NCBI RefSeq assembly: GCF_023062595.1
Contig: NZ_JALLAN010000018.1
Location: 30,123-94,122, forward strand
Reading direction: 5' to 3'
Length of the DNA: 64,000 nt
From: Arthrobacter rhizosphaerae
GTDB taxonomy: Bacteria > Actinomycetota > Actinomycetes > Actinomycetales > Micrococcaceae
How positions within the stretch are numbered: position 1 is the stretch's first letter; every line of letters starts with the position of its first letter. The notes under the pieces are model-generated. The model was not told the DNA's origin. It worked only from the letters and a program-made list of their open reading frames with translations, and searched no databases. Below, piece by piece: positions 54,752 through 63,465 of this stretch. A program made the position numbers and the translations under genes.

Positions 54752-55765
54752 CTAGTTGTAGAGTGCCGGCTTCGCGTTCAGCTTGACCGCTACCTTCTCC
54801 CCGTTTTTCTGGGCTTCCACGCCGGCCTCGCAGCAGGCGGCGGTGGCGTACCCGTCCCACGCGGAGGGTCCGCCGAGTTCGCCACGGCGCGCCGCATCCA
54901 CCCAGGCCTGGATTTCGACGTCGTACGCCGCCACGAAACGCTCCTCGAAGCCGGAGGTCACCTGGCCGCCCCAGCGCCCCGCGGTGCGCGTGTACAGGCC
55001 GCGGTCGCCGCCGATGCTGACAACGCCCTCTTCGAAGGTGGCTTGCGTGGCAACTTCATAGCCGAACCGGGCGTTGACGAAGATTTCCACATCAGCCAGG
55101 ACACCGGATTCGGTTTCGATCAGAACGTGCTGCGGATCATGCTGGCCTGCCGGAGCGTTCCTGCTGGCCTTGCCCAACCGGACCTGCACACTGGTGATTT
55201 CCTCGCCCGTGAAGAAGCGGACGGCGTCGAACTCGTGGACCACAGAGTCGTTGATGAGCATCTCGTTCGTGAAGCCCGGCGGGGTGTCCGGGTTCCGGTG
55301 CTGGTGGTGCAGCATCAGCAGTTCGCCCAGCTCGCGGTTCCTGATCACGTTGCCCAGAGCGGCATATTCGGTGTCGTAGCGCCGCATGAAACCGACCTGG
55401 ATGCGTTTGTGTCCCAGCTCCTGCTCGGCCTCCACCACACGCCAGGCTGACGCGGCATCCGGCGTCAGAGGCTTTTCACACAGGATGGGGAAACCCTTGG
55501 CCAGCGCTTTGACCAGGATGTCCTCGTGGAGGAAGCCGGGGGTTGCGATCAGGACGGCGTTGACGTCGCCATTATTCAAGGCCTCTTCGGCATCTGTCAG
55601 AGCAACTGCGCCGGGGATATCAGCCACTGTGGACTGGGCACGTGCCAGGTCGACGTCGACGACCGCGGCGACCTCAGCGCCGTTAATGCGGCTGTTAAGA
55701 CGCTGGATATGGTCCGCGCCCATGCGGCCGGCACCGATGACAGCAACGCGAAGGGTTTCAGTCAT
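54752..55765 (-). CDS. iolG: Inositol 2-dehydrogenase (copy 2)
   Basis: The 337-residue Gfo/Idh/MocA enzyme has an NAD-binding start VAVIGAGRMGADHI, the conserved lysine in CEKPLTPD, and a catalytic-helix segment NDSVVHEFDAVRFF whose Asp and His fit IolG. It oxidises an inositol to an inosose with NAD. It follows iolE by 26 bases, each gene with its own GGAAC-type ribosome site. Compared with the copy at 42 kb it lacks the longer linker after the Rossmann fold, which suggests different isomer preferences, such as myo- against scyllo- or D-chiro-inositol. Confidence 0.85.
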   Translation of the reverse strand: MTETLRVAVIGAGRMGADHIQRLNSRINGAEVAAVVDVDLARAQSTVADIPGAVALTDAEEALNNGDVNAVLIATPGFLHEDILVKALAKGFPILCEKPLTPDAASAWRVVEAEQELGHKRIQVGFMRRYDTEYAALGNVIRNRELGELLMLHHQHRNPDTPPGFTNEMLINDSVVHEFDAVRFFTGEEITSVQVRLGKASRNAPAGQHDPQHVLIETESGVLADVEIFVNARFGYEVATQATFEEGVVSIGGDRGLYTRTAGRWGGQVTSGFEERFVAAYDVEIQAWVDAARRGELGGPSAWDGYATAACCEAGVEAQKNGEKVAVKLNAKPALYN

Positions 55766-55791
55766 TTGTTCGTTCCTTTGAGTGAAAGTTG

Positions 55792-56703
55792 CTAGTTGAC
55801 AGCGGTGCGTGAGCCGCAGGAGAGCAGGTAGTTACGTGTGCGCTTGGCGATGGGCATGGGAACATCAAAGGCCACCGGATACATGTCCTGTTCCACGATG
55901 CCAAAGATCGGCCGGTTCAGGCCCTCGACAGCCTCAATGACTGCGCGGAGATCGGGCAGCCCACCGGGTGGCTCCGTCATAACGCCGGCCAGGTTAGCGG
56001 CCGCCCAAGTCATGTTTTCCTCATTCACCTTTTTCAGGATGTCCGGGTTGATCTGCTTCAGATGCAGGTAGCCGATGCGGTCCGGGTAGTTCTTGATGAG
56101 TTCCAGGCTGGAGGCCCCACAGTACTCGGCGTGGCCGGTGTCGAGGCACAGGTTGACGTACTTGCTGTCAGTTGAAGCCAGGAGGGTTTCGATATCCTCC
56201 TGTGCTCCCACATGGGAATCGGCGTGCGAGTGGAACTGCTGCTTCAGACCGAAGTCTTCCAAGAGGGTCTTGCCCAGCCGGTTGTGGCCTTCGAAGAGAT
56301 CGCTCCAGCTCTTGTCTGTCAGCTCTCCACTTTCCACCGCTTCCCCGGTAACGTCATCGCGCCACATCGCCGGGATAACCACAATGTGCTCACCGCCCAT
56401 TGCCGCAGTGAGCTCGGCAACCTTGCGGGCGGGCTCCCAAGCAGTTTCCCACAGGTCCAGCCCTCGGTGGAAGGCGGTGAACACGGTTCCTGCGGTGACT
56501 TTCAAGTCCCGCTGCTTCAGTTCCTCGGCTAGGCGTGCGGGGTCTGTTGGCAGGTAGCCGTACGGGCCAAGTTCAATCCACTTGTAGCCGGATTCCGCCA
56601 CTTCATCCAGGAAGCGCTCCCAGGGGGTCTGCTTGGGATCATCTGCGAACCAGACGCCCCAGGAGTCCGGGGCGGTCCCGATGATCAGCTTGTTTTCAGT
56701 CAT
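55792..56703 (-). CDS. iolE: Inosose dehydratase
   Basis: The 303-residue TIM barrel opens GTAPDSWGVWFADDPKQ, the IolE signature, and continues with GYKWIELGPYGYLP. Metal ligands are seen in FHSHADSHVG, LCLDTGHAEYCG and YLHLKQIN. It dehydrates 2-keto-myo-inositol to 3D-trihydroxycyclohexanedione, the substrate of IolD. It lies downstream of iolA after a 132-base gap that holds an imperfect GC-rich hairpin but no gene, and upstream of iolG. Confidence 0.88.
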   Translation of the reverse strand: MTENKLIIGTAPDSWGVWFADDPKQTPWERFLDEVAESGYKWIELGPYGYLPTDPARLAEELKQRDLKVTAGTVFTAFHRGLDLWETAWEPARKVAELTAAMGGEHIVVIPAMWRDDVTGEAVESGELTDKSWSDLFEGHNRLGKTLLEDFGLKQQFHSHADSHVGAQEDIETLLASTDSKYVNLCLDTGHAEYCGASSLELIKNYPDRIGYLHLKQINPDILKKVNEENMTWAAANLAGVMTEPPGGLPDLRAVIEAVEGLNRPIFGIVEQDMYPVAFDVPMPIAKRTRNYLLSCGSRTAVN

Positions 56704-56835
56704 TGCTGTTCCTTTTGCGTCGAGTGCTGAGTTGATGCCCTTTTGGAGGTTCAGAAGGGCGGTGGGCCCACGCCGGCAGGGTTCCCTGGCCGAGCTTGCG
56801 AGGCGAGGGTGCCGGTGGGGAGCAATCGATGGTGG

Positions 56836-58353
56836 TTAGTTGGAGGGGAAGTTGTAGGAGGCGCCGGAGGCGTGGGTGGGTTCGGGCCAGCGGGAGGTGA
56901 CGACTTTGCCGCGGGTGTAGAAGGAGACGCCTTCGGGGCCGTAGATGTGTTTGTCCCCGAAGAGTGAGGCTTTCCACCCGCCGAAGGAGTGGTGCGCGAC
57001 CGGGACGGGCAGGGGCACGTTGATCCCGATCATCCCCACGTCCACCGAGCGCTGGAACTTCCGGGCATTCGCCCCGGAGGAAGTGAAGATCGCGGTGCCG
57101 TTCCCGTACGGGTTCGCGTTGATCAACGCGATCCCCTCATCCAGGCTGTTGACGCGGACGACGACGAGGACAGGCCCGAAGATCTCCTCCGTGTACGCTG
57201 TCATCTCCTTCTTCACGTGGTCGATCACGGTAGGCCCGACCCAGAACCCGTCCTCGTGCCCGGAAACCACCAGATCCCGGCCATCGACCACCATCGCAGC
57301 CCCGGCCGTCTCGGCCTCGGTGACAATCCTGACGATCCTGTCCCGGGACTCCGGCGTGATCACAGGCCCCATCTCCGCCCCGGGCACCGTCCCGTTGCCC
57401 ACCTTCACGGCCAGGGCCCGCTCCCCGACTTTTTTGACCAGCAGGTCAGCGGCGTCCCCGACGGCGACGGCGACGGAGATGGCCATGCAGCGTTCCCCGG
57501 CGGAGCCGAACGCGGCCGCGGCCAGGTGATCAGCGGCGTTATCCAGATCAGCGTCCGGCAACACGATGGCATGGTTCTTCGCCCCGCCCAGCGCCTGCAC
57601 CCGCTTCCCGTGCTTCGTCGCGGCCTCGTGCACATACTTCGCGATCGGGGTGGACCCGACAAACGAAATGCCGTCCACATCAGGGTGCGTCAACAACCCG
57701 TCGACCGTTTCCTTCCCGCCATGCAGAACCTGGAACACCCCGTCCGGCAACCCGGCATCCTTCCACAGCTTCGCGAGCAGCATCGACGCCGACGGGTCCC
57801 GCTCCGAAGGCTTGAGGATAAACGCGTTCCCGGTCGCGATCGCCATCGGCGCCATCCACAACGGCACCATCACCGGGAAATTGAACGGCGTGATCCCCGC
57901 AACCACACCCAACGGCTCCCGGAACGAAAACACATCAATCCCGGTCGAGACCTGATCCGAATAATCCCCCTTCAGCAACTCCGGAATACCGCACGCGAAC
58001 TCCACCACCTCCAGCCCACGCCCAATCTCCCCCTTCGCATCAGAGAGGACCTTCCCGTGCTCGGCCGTGATCAACGCCGCCAACTCATCAACATGGGACG
58101 CCACCAGCTCACGGAACCTGAACAACACCCCCGTACGCTTCGCCAACGAAATATCACCCCACGAATCAGCAGCAACCCGCGCCGCAGCAACCGCCGCATC
58201 CAGATCAGCACGGTTCGCCAACCGGAGCTCCCCCGAAACAGCACCAGTCGCAGGATTGAAAACAGGCTGGGTACGGTCACCCATACCCGGCGTTTCAGCA
58301 CCATTGATGAAGTGGTTGATCGTGGTGGTGCTCTTGTCTGTGATAACAGTCAT
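56836..58353 (-). CDS. iolA: CoA-acylating methylmalonate-semialdehyde dehydrogenase
   Basis: The 505-residue aldehyde dehydrogenase has the MmsA/IolA features: the catalytic cysteine in GSAGERCMAISVAV, GITPFNFPVMVPLWM, and FLKPSERDPS-like residues (FILKPSERDPSA). It converts malonate semialdehyde, the end of inositol breakdown, to acetyl-CoA and CO2. GGAAGAG precedes the ATG. The coding strand uses unusually many G-ending codons (GCG, GGG, GTG, TTG), unlike iolD and iolE beside it, which may mark a different origin or selection. Confidence 0.93.
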   Translation of the reverse strand: MTVITDKSTTTINHFINGAETPGMGDRTQPVFNPATGAVSGELRLANRADLDAAVAAARVAADSWGDISLAKRTGVLFRFRELVASHVDELAALITAEHGKVLSDAKGEIGRGLEVVEFACGIPELLKGDYSDQVSTGIDVFSFREPLGVVAGITPFNFPVMVPLWMAPMAIATGNAFILKPSERDPSASMLLAKLWKDAGLPDGVFQVLHGGKETVDGLLTHPDVDGISFVGSTPIAKYVHEAATKHGKRVQALGGAKNHAIVLPDADLDNAADHLAAAAFGSAGERCMAISVAVAVGDAADLLVKKVGERALAVKVGNGTVPGAEMGPVITPESRDRIVRIVTEAETAGAAMVVDGRDLVVSGHEDGFWVGPTVIDHVKKEMTAYTEEIFGPVLVVVRVNSLDEGIALINANPYGNGTAIFTSSGANARKFQRSVDVGMIGINVPLPVPVAHHSFGGWKASLFGDKHIYGPEGVSFYTRGKVVTSRWPEPTHASGASYNFPSN

Positions 58354-58391
58354 GATGCTCTTCCTTGAGTTCTCGAAAGTCGAAGGGGGAT

Positions 58392-60341
58392 TCAGCCGAG
58401 CAGCTTGCGCTGGCGGTTTTTGTGGTCTGCGTAGGTTTTGAACGCCTGTTGGGTGGATTCAAGCTCGGAGACCTGGGAGACGGGAACATCCCACCAGGAC
58501 TCAGAGGCGGGAGCGTCCAAAAGCGGGTCGGACTCCACATGGATAAGGATGGGTCCGCCCTTTTCCGGCGCAGCCTTGGCATCGCGGATGGCCTGTTCGA
58601 GTTCGGCGATGACCTTCTCCCCCGGTTCGATGCGAATGACCTTCACGCCCAGGCTTTCGGCATTCATTGCGAGGTCAACGGGCAGTGTTTCGCCGTCGTC
58701 GAAGCTGTGCTGTTCCTCATCCAGCGCCCTGTACTGGGTGCCGAACCGTTGGGAACCGAGGGATTCGGACAGGGAGCCGATGGAGGCGTAGCCGTGGTTC
58801 TGGATCAGGACCACGATCAGTTTGATGCGTTCGGCGACGGCGGTGACCAGTTCGGTGTGCATCATCAGGTAGGAGCCGTCCCCCACCATCACGACGACGT
58901 CCCGGACAGTTCCGCCCGCGGCGGCTTCGGCCAGCGCTGCCCGCTTGACGCCCAGCCCGCCGGGGATCTCATAGCCCATGCAGGAGTAGGCGTATTCGAC
59001 GTGGTACCCGAAGGGGTCGCGGACCCGCCACATCTTGTGCAGGTCCCCAGGGAGGGAACCCGCAGCGCAGATCACCACGTCCTGGGCGTCCATGCCCCTG
59101 TTGGTGGCACCGATGATCTCGTTCTGAGCCGGCAGCGGGGTAAAGCGCGCGTCGAAGGCCTCGTCCACGGTGGTGTCCCAGCGCTTCTTTTCCGCTGCAA
59201 TGGTTTGCTCCAGGTCGGCGCCGATGCGGTAGCCGCCCAAGGCCTGGTTCAGCTTGACCAGCGCCTTGCGGGCGTCGGCAACGATCGGCAGCGAGGTGCC
59301 GTGCTTGTAGGCGTCAATGGGGGCAACGTTGATGTTGATGAACTTCACGTCCGGGTTCTGGAACGCCGTACGCGAAGCGGTGGTGAAGTCCTCGTAGCGG
59401 GTGCCGATCCCGATGATGAGGTCCGCTTCGGCAGCAATGGCGTTCGCCGCCGTCGTGCCCGTGGAGCCGATGGCCCCCAGGGAAAACGCGTGATCCCAGG
59501 GCAGGACGCCGACACCGGCCTGCGTGTTGCCAACCGGAATACCGGTGGCCTCAACGAACGCAGACAGTTCCTCGTTGGCGTAGGCGTAGAGCACCCCGCC
59601 GCCGGCAATGATCAGGGGACGCTTCGCGGCCCGGATGGCAGCGGCCGCACGGTGGATGTCGTCGTCGTCCGCCTCAGGACGGCGGATCCGCCATTCACGC
59701 TCGGCGAGAAATTCCTCCGGGACATCCAAGGCCTCCGCCTGTACATCCTGGGGCAGCGAAATGGTAACCGCCCCGGTCTCGGCCGGATCCGTGAGGACCC
59801 GCAGGCCGTGGTGGAACGCAGAAAACAGCTGCTCCGGCCGGGAGACACGGTCAAAGAACTTCGATAGCGGCCGGAACGCGTCATTGACCGTGATGTCGTA
59901 GGCGTAGGGCTGCTCAAGCTGCTGCAGGACGGGGTCCGCCGCGCGGGTGGCGAACGTGTCACTCGGCAGCAGCAGCACCGGCAGCCGGTTGGCGGTGGCA
60001 AGCGCCGCGCCCGTGAGCAGATTCGAGGACCCCGGACCGATGGAGGTACTTACGGCGAACGTCTGGCGTCGCCGGGTGTGCCGGGCGTAGCCCACAGCCT
60101 GATGGACCTGGGCCTGTTCGTTGCGGCCCTGATAATAGGGCATGATGCGCGGATCCTGCTGCTGGTATTGCTTGAGGGCCTGGCCCACCCCGGCGACATT
60201 GCCGTGGCCAAAAATTCCGAACGTTCCCGGAATGAGCCGCTCCCGGTAGTCAACGCCTCCGATGGAATCAACGGTGTACTGCTTTGAAAGATATTCCACG
60301 ACGGCCTGGGCCACTGTCATTCTGCGTGTAGCTGATGCCAT
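58392..60341 (-). CDS. iolD: 3D-(3,5/4)-trihydroxycyclohexane-1,2-dione acylhydrolase
   Basis: The 649-residue TPP enzyme has the acetolactate-synthase fold with IolD-specific features: GVDYRERLIPGTFGIFGHGN near the start, and the long insertion around YRIGADLEQTIAAEKKRW. The cofactor motif is GDGSYLMMHTELVTAV...QNHGYASIG. It opens the cyclohexanedione ring to 5-deoxy-glucuronate, which IolB then isomerises. GGAG precedes the ATG. It follows the aldolase gene by five bases and precedes iolA by 38. Confidence 0.94.
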   Translation of the reverse strand: MASATRRMTVAQAVVEYLSKQYTVDSIGGVDYRERLIPGTFGIFGHGNVAGVGQALKQYQQQDPRIMPYYQGRNEQAQVHQAVGYARHTRRRQTFAVSTSIGPGSSNLLTGAALATANRLPVLLLPSDTFATRAADPVLQQLEQPYAYDITVNDAFRPLSKFFDRVSRPEQLFSAFHHGLRVLTDPAETGAVTISLPQDVQAEALDVPEEFLAEREWRIRRPEADDDDIHRAAAAIRAAKRPLIIAGGGVLYAYANEELSAFVEATGIPVGNTQAGVGVLPWDHAFSLGAIGSTGTTAANAIAAEADLIIGIGTRYEDFTTASRTAFQNPDVKFININVAPIDAYKHGTSLPIVADARKALVKLNQALGGYRIGADLEQTIAAEKKRWDTTVDEAFDARFTPLPAQNEIIGATNRGMDAQDVVICAAGSLPGDLHKMWRVRDPFGYHVEYAYSCMGYEIPGGLGVKRAALAEAAAGGTVRDVVVMVGDGSYLMMHTELVTAVAERIKLIVVLIQNHGYASIGSLSESLGSQRFGTQYRALDEEQHSFDDGETLPVDLAMNAESLGVKVIRIEPGEKVIAELEQAIRDAKAAPEKGGPILIHVESDPLLDAPASESWWDVPVSQVSELESTQQAFKTYADHKNRQRKLLG

Positions 60342-60346
60342 AAGAG

Positions 60347-61312
60347 TTACTCCGTTACTTCTGCTGGTGTGCGGGCGCCTGCATGGCTAAGGCGGCTGTG
60401 ATGGAGCAGGGAAGCGGCAGTGGCTACGGCGCCGGCCACGTCTCCATCCTGCGGGTACAGCAGGGTACGCCCAACAGTCAGGCCCTGAACGTTGGGCAAC
60501 GACAACGCCGCCTCCCAGCTGGCAAAGATCTCATCCTGGCTTCCTTCAGGGTCCCCGCCGAGAAGCACTGTCGGCATCGTTGTGGCTGCCATTACGCGTT
60601 CCATGTCGGCCACAACAGGCAGTTTCATCCAGGTGTAGGCGCTGGTGGATCCCAGGCCCTCGGCGATGGCAACCGACTTGATGACGGCTTCGGTAGAGAG
60701 ATCGTTGCGCACCCGGCCATTCTCGCGCAGGGAGAGGAACGGCTCCACCATGGCGATCAGCTTCCGTGCCGCGAGCGAGTCGATGGCCTGGGCTGTCGCT
60801 TCTAGCAGCGACACCGTGTCCGGGTCACTGAGGCAGATGCGGGTGAGCATCTTGCCACCGTCAGCACCCAAGGCCTCAAGGGCCGCTGCGGTGTGGCCGG
60901 TGAAGCGGTCATCGAACTCGTTGACCAGACCAGCCAGTCCACCTCTGTTCATCGAACCGAACATGAGCTTGCCGTCAAGGGCACCCAACAGGAGCAGGTC
61001 ATCCATCACGTCTGGCGAGGCCAGGATCCCGTCGACGTCAGGGTTGGCCAGGGCTATCTGAAGGCGGTCCAGGAGTTGGCGGCGGTCGGCCATGGCGATT
61101 GGATCAGCGCCAACGCTCAAGGCTCCGCGTGCGGGATGGTCGGCAGCGACAATAAAGTTCTGTTTGCCGTATTTCGGCCCCGGATGGCGGCGCCTCGTTT
61201 TTGCGGCACGCGCTATGGCGTCAGGGTCTTCGAGCCGGATGGTGCTCAAATGCTCATAGCGGCGGGGATCGTCGTTGACCGCCCCGGTAAGTTTTCCAGC
61301 AGCGACAGTCAT
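60347..61312 (-). CDS. Cgl0159-type (beta/alpha)8 aldolase-like protein, inositol cluster
   Basis: The 321-residue protein is a TIM barrel of the deoxyribose-phosphate aldolase/LacD-like superfamily, in the branch found in actinobacterial iol operons. Likely catalytic or phosphate-binding regions are FIVAADHPARGALSVG, YTWMKLPVVADM (with the candidate Schiff-base lysine) and GGDPEGSQDE. It lies between iolC and iolD with a four-base ATGA overlap with iolC. I infer that it does the IolJ step, cleaving 2-deoxy-5-keto-gluconate-6-phosphate to dihydroxyacetone phosphate and malonate semialdehyde. No other IolJ is present in the window. Confidence 0.82.
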   Translation of the reverse strand: MTVAAGKLTGAVNDDPRRYEHLSTIRLEDPDAIARAAKTRRRHPGPKYGKQNFIVAADHPARGALSVGADPIAMADRRQLLDRLQIALANPDVDGILASPDVMDDLLLLGALDGKLMFGSMNRGGLAGLVNEFDDRFTGHTAAALEALGADGGKMLTRICLSDPDTVSLLEATAQAIDSLAARKLIAMVEPFLSLRENGRVRNDLSTEAVIKSVAIAEGLGSTSAYTWMKLPVVADMERVMAATTMPTVLLGGDPEGSQDEIFASWEAALSLPNVQGLTVGRTLLYPQDGDVAGAVATAASLLHHSRLSHAGARTPAEVTE

Positions 61313-62322
61313 AGCGACGCTCCTTCTGAGGCGTAGTCTCCCGCTGCGTACTCTGCTGGGACGAGGCGTCCGCGTTCCGAAAGCAAGGAGGTCACCTCAG
61401 CCGGTGTGGGCATCGCATCTGCACAGGAGAGGCGGGAAGCCACAATTGCCCCGGCCGCATTGGCGTAGTCCAGGACCTGAGAGAGCGGCCATCCGGCAAG
61501 GAGGCCGTGGCAGAAGGCGCCTCCAAAGGAGTCACCGGCCCCCAAGCCGTTGACAGTGACAACGGGTACGGGTGCGGACACAACACGTTCGGTGCGTGTT
61601 TTGGCCATCACACCCGCAGCCCCAAGTTTCACCACGGCGATTTCGACGCCGGCGGCCAACAGGCGGTCTGCCTGCTCGTCCGGCGTTCCCTCGCCCACAG
61701 CGACTGCACATTCCTTGTCATTGCCGATGGCTACAGTGACGTGGGGCAGCACCTTCGCAATTTCTGCGCGGGCCGTAGCCTCGTCGGGCCAGAACATCGG
61801 GCGGTAATCGAGGTCAAGGATGGTGTGCTGTCCCGGTTTGAGGCCAGCGCGGGGCCTGGCCCCGTGAGCGCGGAGGTGGGCTTCCCTGCTGGGCTCCTGG
61901 CAGAGACCCGTTACGGTAGACCAGAAAATCCCGGCTTCCTTTATTGCGGTGAAGTCCAGCTCATCACCTTTGATCTGCAGGTCCGGCGCGGTCGGAAAGC
62001 GGTAAAAATAGAGGGGAAAGTCGTCCGGGGGCTTGATGGCACAGAAGGTTACCGGCGTCGGCCATTCCTTGACCGGAAGGACAAAAGAATCATCAACGTT
62101 GAACTTGCGGAGTTCCCGGTGGAGGTAGTTTCCGAAGGCATCGTTGCCGGTCCTGGTGATCACTGCAGTGCGCCGTCCGTGGCGGGCCGCGGCCACGGCA
62201 ACGTTGGAGGGAGAGCCGCCGAGGTACTTTCCGAAGGACGTCACATCCTCCAGGTCAACGCCAATATCGTTCGGGTAGATGTCTACGCTGATTCGCCCGA
62301 TCGTGAGCAGTTCGTGGGTCAC
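61309..62322 (-). CDS. iolC: 5-dehydro-2-deoxygluconokinase
   Basis: I start it at the GTG at 62322 (MTHELLTIGRISVDIYPNDIG), where IolC-type proteins normally begin; the 54 further in-frame codons cover the promoter and operator region. The 337-residue PfkB-family kinase has GKYLGGSPSNVAVAAAR near the N-terminus and the anion-hole/catalytic motif NGLGAGDSFGGAF near the end. It phosphorylates 2-deoxy-5-keto-D-gluconate with ATP. It is the first gene of the 62.3-53.9 kb catabolic operon. The ribosome site (AAAGG) is distant. Confidence 0.9.
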   Translation of the reverse strand: MTHELLTIGRISVDIYPNDIGVDLEDVTSFGKYLGGSPSNVAVAAARHGRRTAVITRTGNDAFGNYLHRELRKFNVDDSFVLPVKEWPTPVTFCAIKPPDDFPLYFYRFPTAPDLQIKGDELDFTAIKEAGIFWSTVTGLCQEPSREAHLRAHGARPRAGLKPGQHTILDLDYRPMFWPDEATARAEIAKVLPHVTVAIGNDKECAVAVGEGTPDEQADRLLAAGVEIAVVKLGAAGVMAKTRTERVVSAPVPVVTVNGLGAGDSFGGAFCHGLLAGWPLSQVLDYANAAGAIVASRLSCADAMPTPAEVTSLLSERGRLVPAEYAAGDYASEGASL

Positions 62323-62432
62323 GGTAATCGCGGACCTTTCTGGTTTCAACTCTGTACCTCTAGCAGCCAGGGTTCCGGCAATTTCAGCCCCGTTCGAAGC
62401 GGAACTACACGCTCTACTTTGCCCTATGTCCA

Positions 62433-62460
62433 ATGTCCTGTCAAAGGTTTGTACTGACAT
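62433..62460. promoter_or_regulatory. Paired operator candidates before iolC
   Basis: TGTCCTGTCA (62434-62443) and TGTACTGACA (62450-62459) lie 16 bases apart, about 110-140 bases before iolC. They match the sites at 46191 and 46291 beside the importer and gntR genes, suggesting one regulator for the whole inositol locus. Confidence 0.5.
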
Positions 62461-62607
62461 ATTTACAACTTGTTTTTCCTCCAAAAATCAGTAAGCAACC
62501 TCTTGCACCTCGCCTGCGCTTTGATTAGTCTTAAACAACCTTCAGGTTGATAAACCAGTTGATTGATAACCCTCCAGAAAAGCGAATCGAAGGGAGGTGG
62601 GACCGGA

Positions 62608-62961
62608 ATGGAAAGCGACGACGCGCTCCTCAACTTGGCATTCCTCGCCTTGGCTGATCCGGTGCGCCGCCGCATCATCTCCCGGCTCAGCCGGGGTTCC
62701 GCCACGGTCAACGAACTGGCCGAACCGTTCGAGATCACCAAGCAGGCCATCTCGAAACACATCCAGGTTCTCGAACAGGCGCAACTGGTCACCCGGACCC
62801 GTGATGCCCAGCGCCGGCCCGTGCACCTGAACCCCGCACAGCTTGAGGCTCTTACCGCGTGGATCGACCAGTACCGCCTGGTCCGGGAAGGGCAGTTCCG
62901 AAACCTCGACGTCGTGCTCCGTTCCAATGCCGCCGCGAGCGGCAAACAGGCAAAGGATTGA
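62608..62961 (+). CDS. ArsR-family transcriptional regulator
   Basis: The 117-residue protein starts at the ATG at 62608 after a strong GGGAGGTGGG site. It is one winged helix-turn-helix domain (LADPVRRRIISRLSRGSATVNELAEPFEITKQAISKHIQVLEQAQLV). No metal-binding CVC motif is present, so it belongs to the non-metal ArsR/AHSA1-linked group. It is followed after two bases by an SRPBCC gene, the usual partner of this subgroup, and probably represses the three-gene operon. Confidence 0.92.
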   Translation: MESDDALLNLAFLALADPVRRRIISRLSRGSATVNELAEPFEITKQAISKHIQVLEQAQLVTRTRDAQRRPVHLNPAQLEALTAWIDQYRLVREGQFRNLDVVLRSNAAASGKQAKD

Positions 62962-62963
62962 TC

Positions 62964-63461
62964 ATGAGTAACGCCCTGAAACTCACCGTCCCGGACGGTG
63001 TGCCCTTTATCGACTTCGAACGCGACTTCGATTTCCCGGTGGCCGACGTCTTCCAGGCCCACAAGAACCCTGAACTGATTGCTCAATGGCTCGGCCCGCA
63101 TGGCACCAACGTGGAGATCGACAACTACGATTTTCGAAGTGGAGGCAGCTACCGGTACCACCACACCGGGCCAGACGGCGTGAGCTACGCCTTCAGCGGT
63201 ATCTTCCACACGGTGCGCGAGAATGACGTCGCCATCCAAACCTTCGAGTTCGACGGATATCCGGACGTAGTCAGCATCGAATTCCTTACTTTTGAGGACC
63301 TCGGCGGCAACCGGTGCCGGCTGAAGGGCCATTCGGTATACCCCAGCCAGGAAGCCCGTGACGGCATGGCCGCCTCCGGTATGGAAGGCGGAATGTCCGA
63401 GGGCTACGAGCGCCTCGATGAGCTCCTCGGCAGCGTCGTTCACGGCAATCAGGGCAGGTGA
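62964..63461 (+). CDS. SRPBCC (AHSA1-like) domain protein 1
   Basis: The 165-residue protein starts at the ATG at 62964 after AAAGGATTG. It is an AHSA1/START-like hydrophobic ligand-binding fold: FERDFDFPVADVFQAHKNPELIAQWLGP at the start, RSGGSYRYHHTGPDG in the middle and GMSEGYERLDELL at the end. Its role is usually binding a small hydrophobic molecule in the cytosol, but the ligand is unknown. It is the second gene of the ArsR operon and clearly paralogous to the next one. Confidence 0.9.
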   Translation: MSNALKLTVPDGVPFIDFERDFDFPVADVFQAHKNPELIAQWLGPHGTNVEIDNYDFRSGGSYRYHHTGPDGVSYAFSGIFHTVRENDVAIQTFEFDGYPDVVSIEFLTFEDLGGNRCRLKGHSVYPSQEARDGMAASGMEGGMSEGYERLDELLGSVVHGNQGR

Positions 63462-63465
63462 GAGC

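Noticed and set aside
56704..56835. GC-rich hairpin between iolA and iolE as a terminator
   Set aside because: The stem (CCCACGCCGGCA with TGCCGGTGGG) is imperfect and lacks a T-run, and the operon appears to continue through it.
56989..58368. 459-codon Arg/His/Pro-rich frame opposite iolA
   Set aside because: It is an antisense shadow created by the G-ending codons of iolA; the product has no plausible fold or start site.
58365..59867. 500-codon open frame on the plus strand opposite iolD
   Set aside because: It mirrors the codon structure of iolD, has no ribosome site, no family resemblance and a composition typical of antisense frames in GC-rich DNA.
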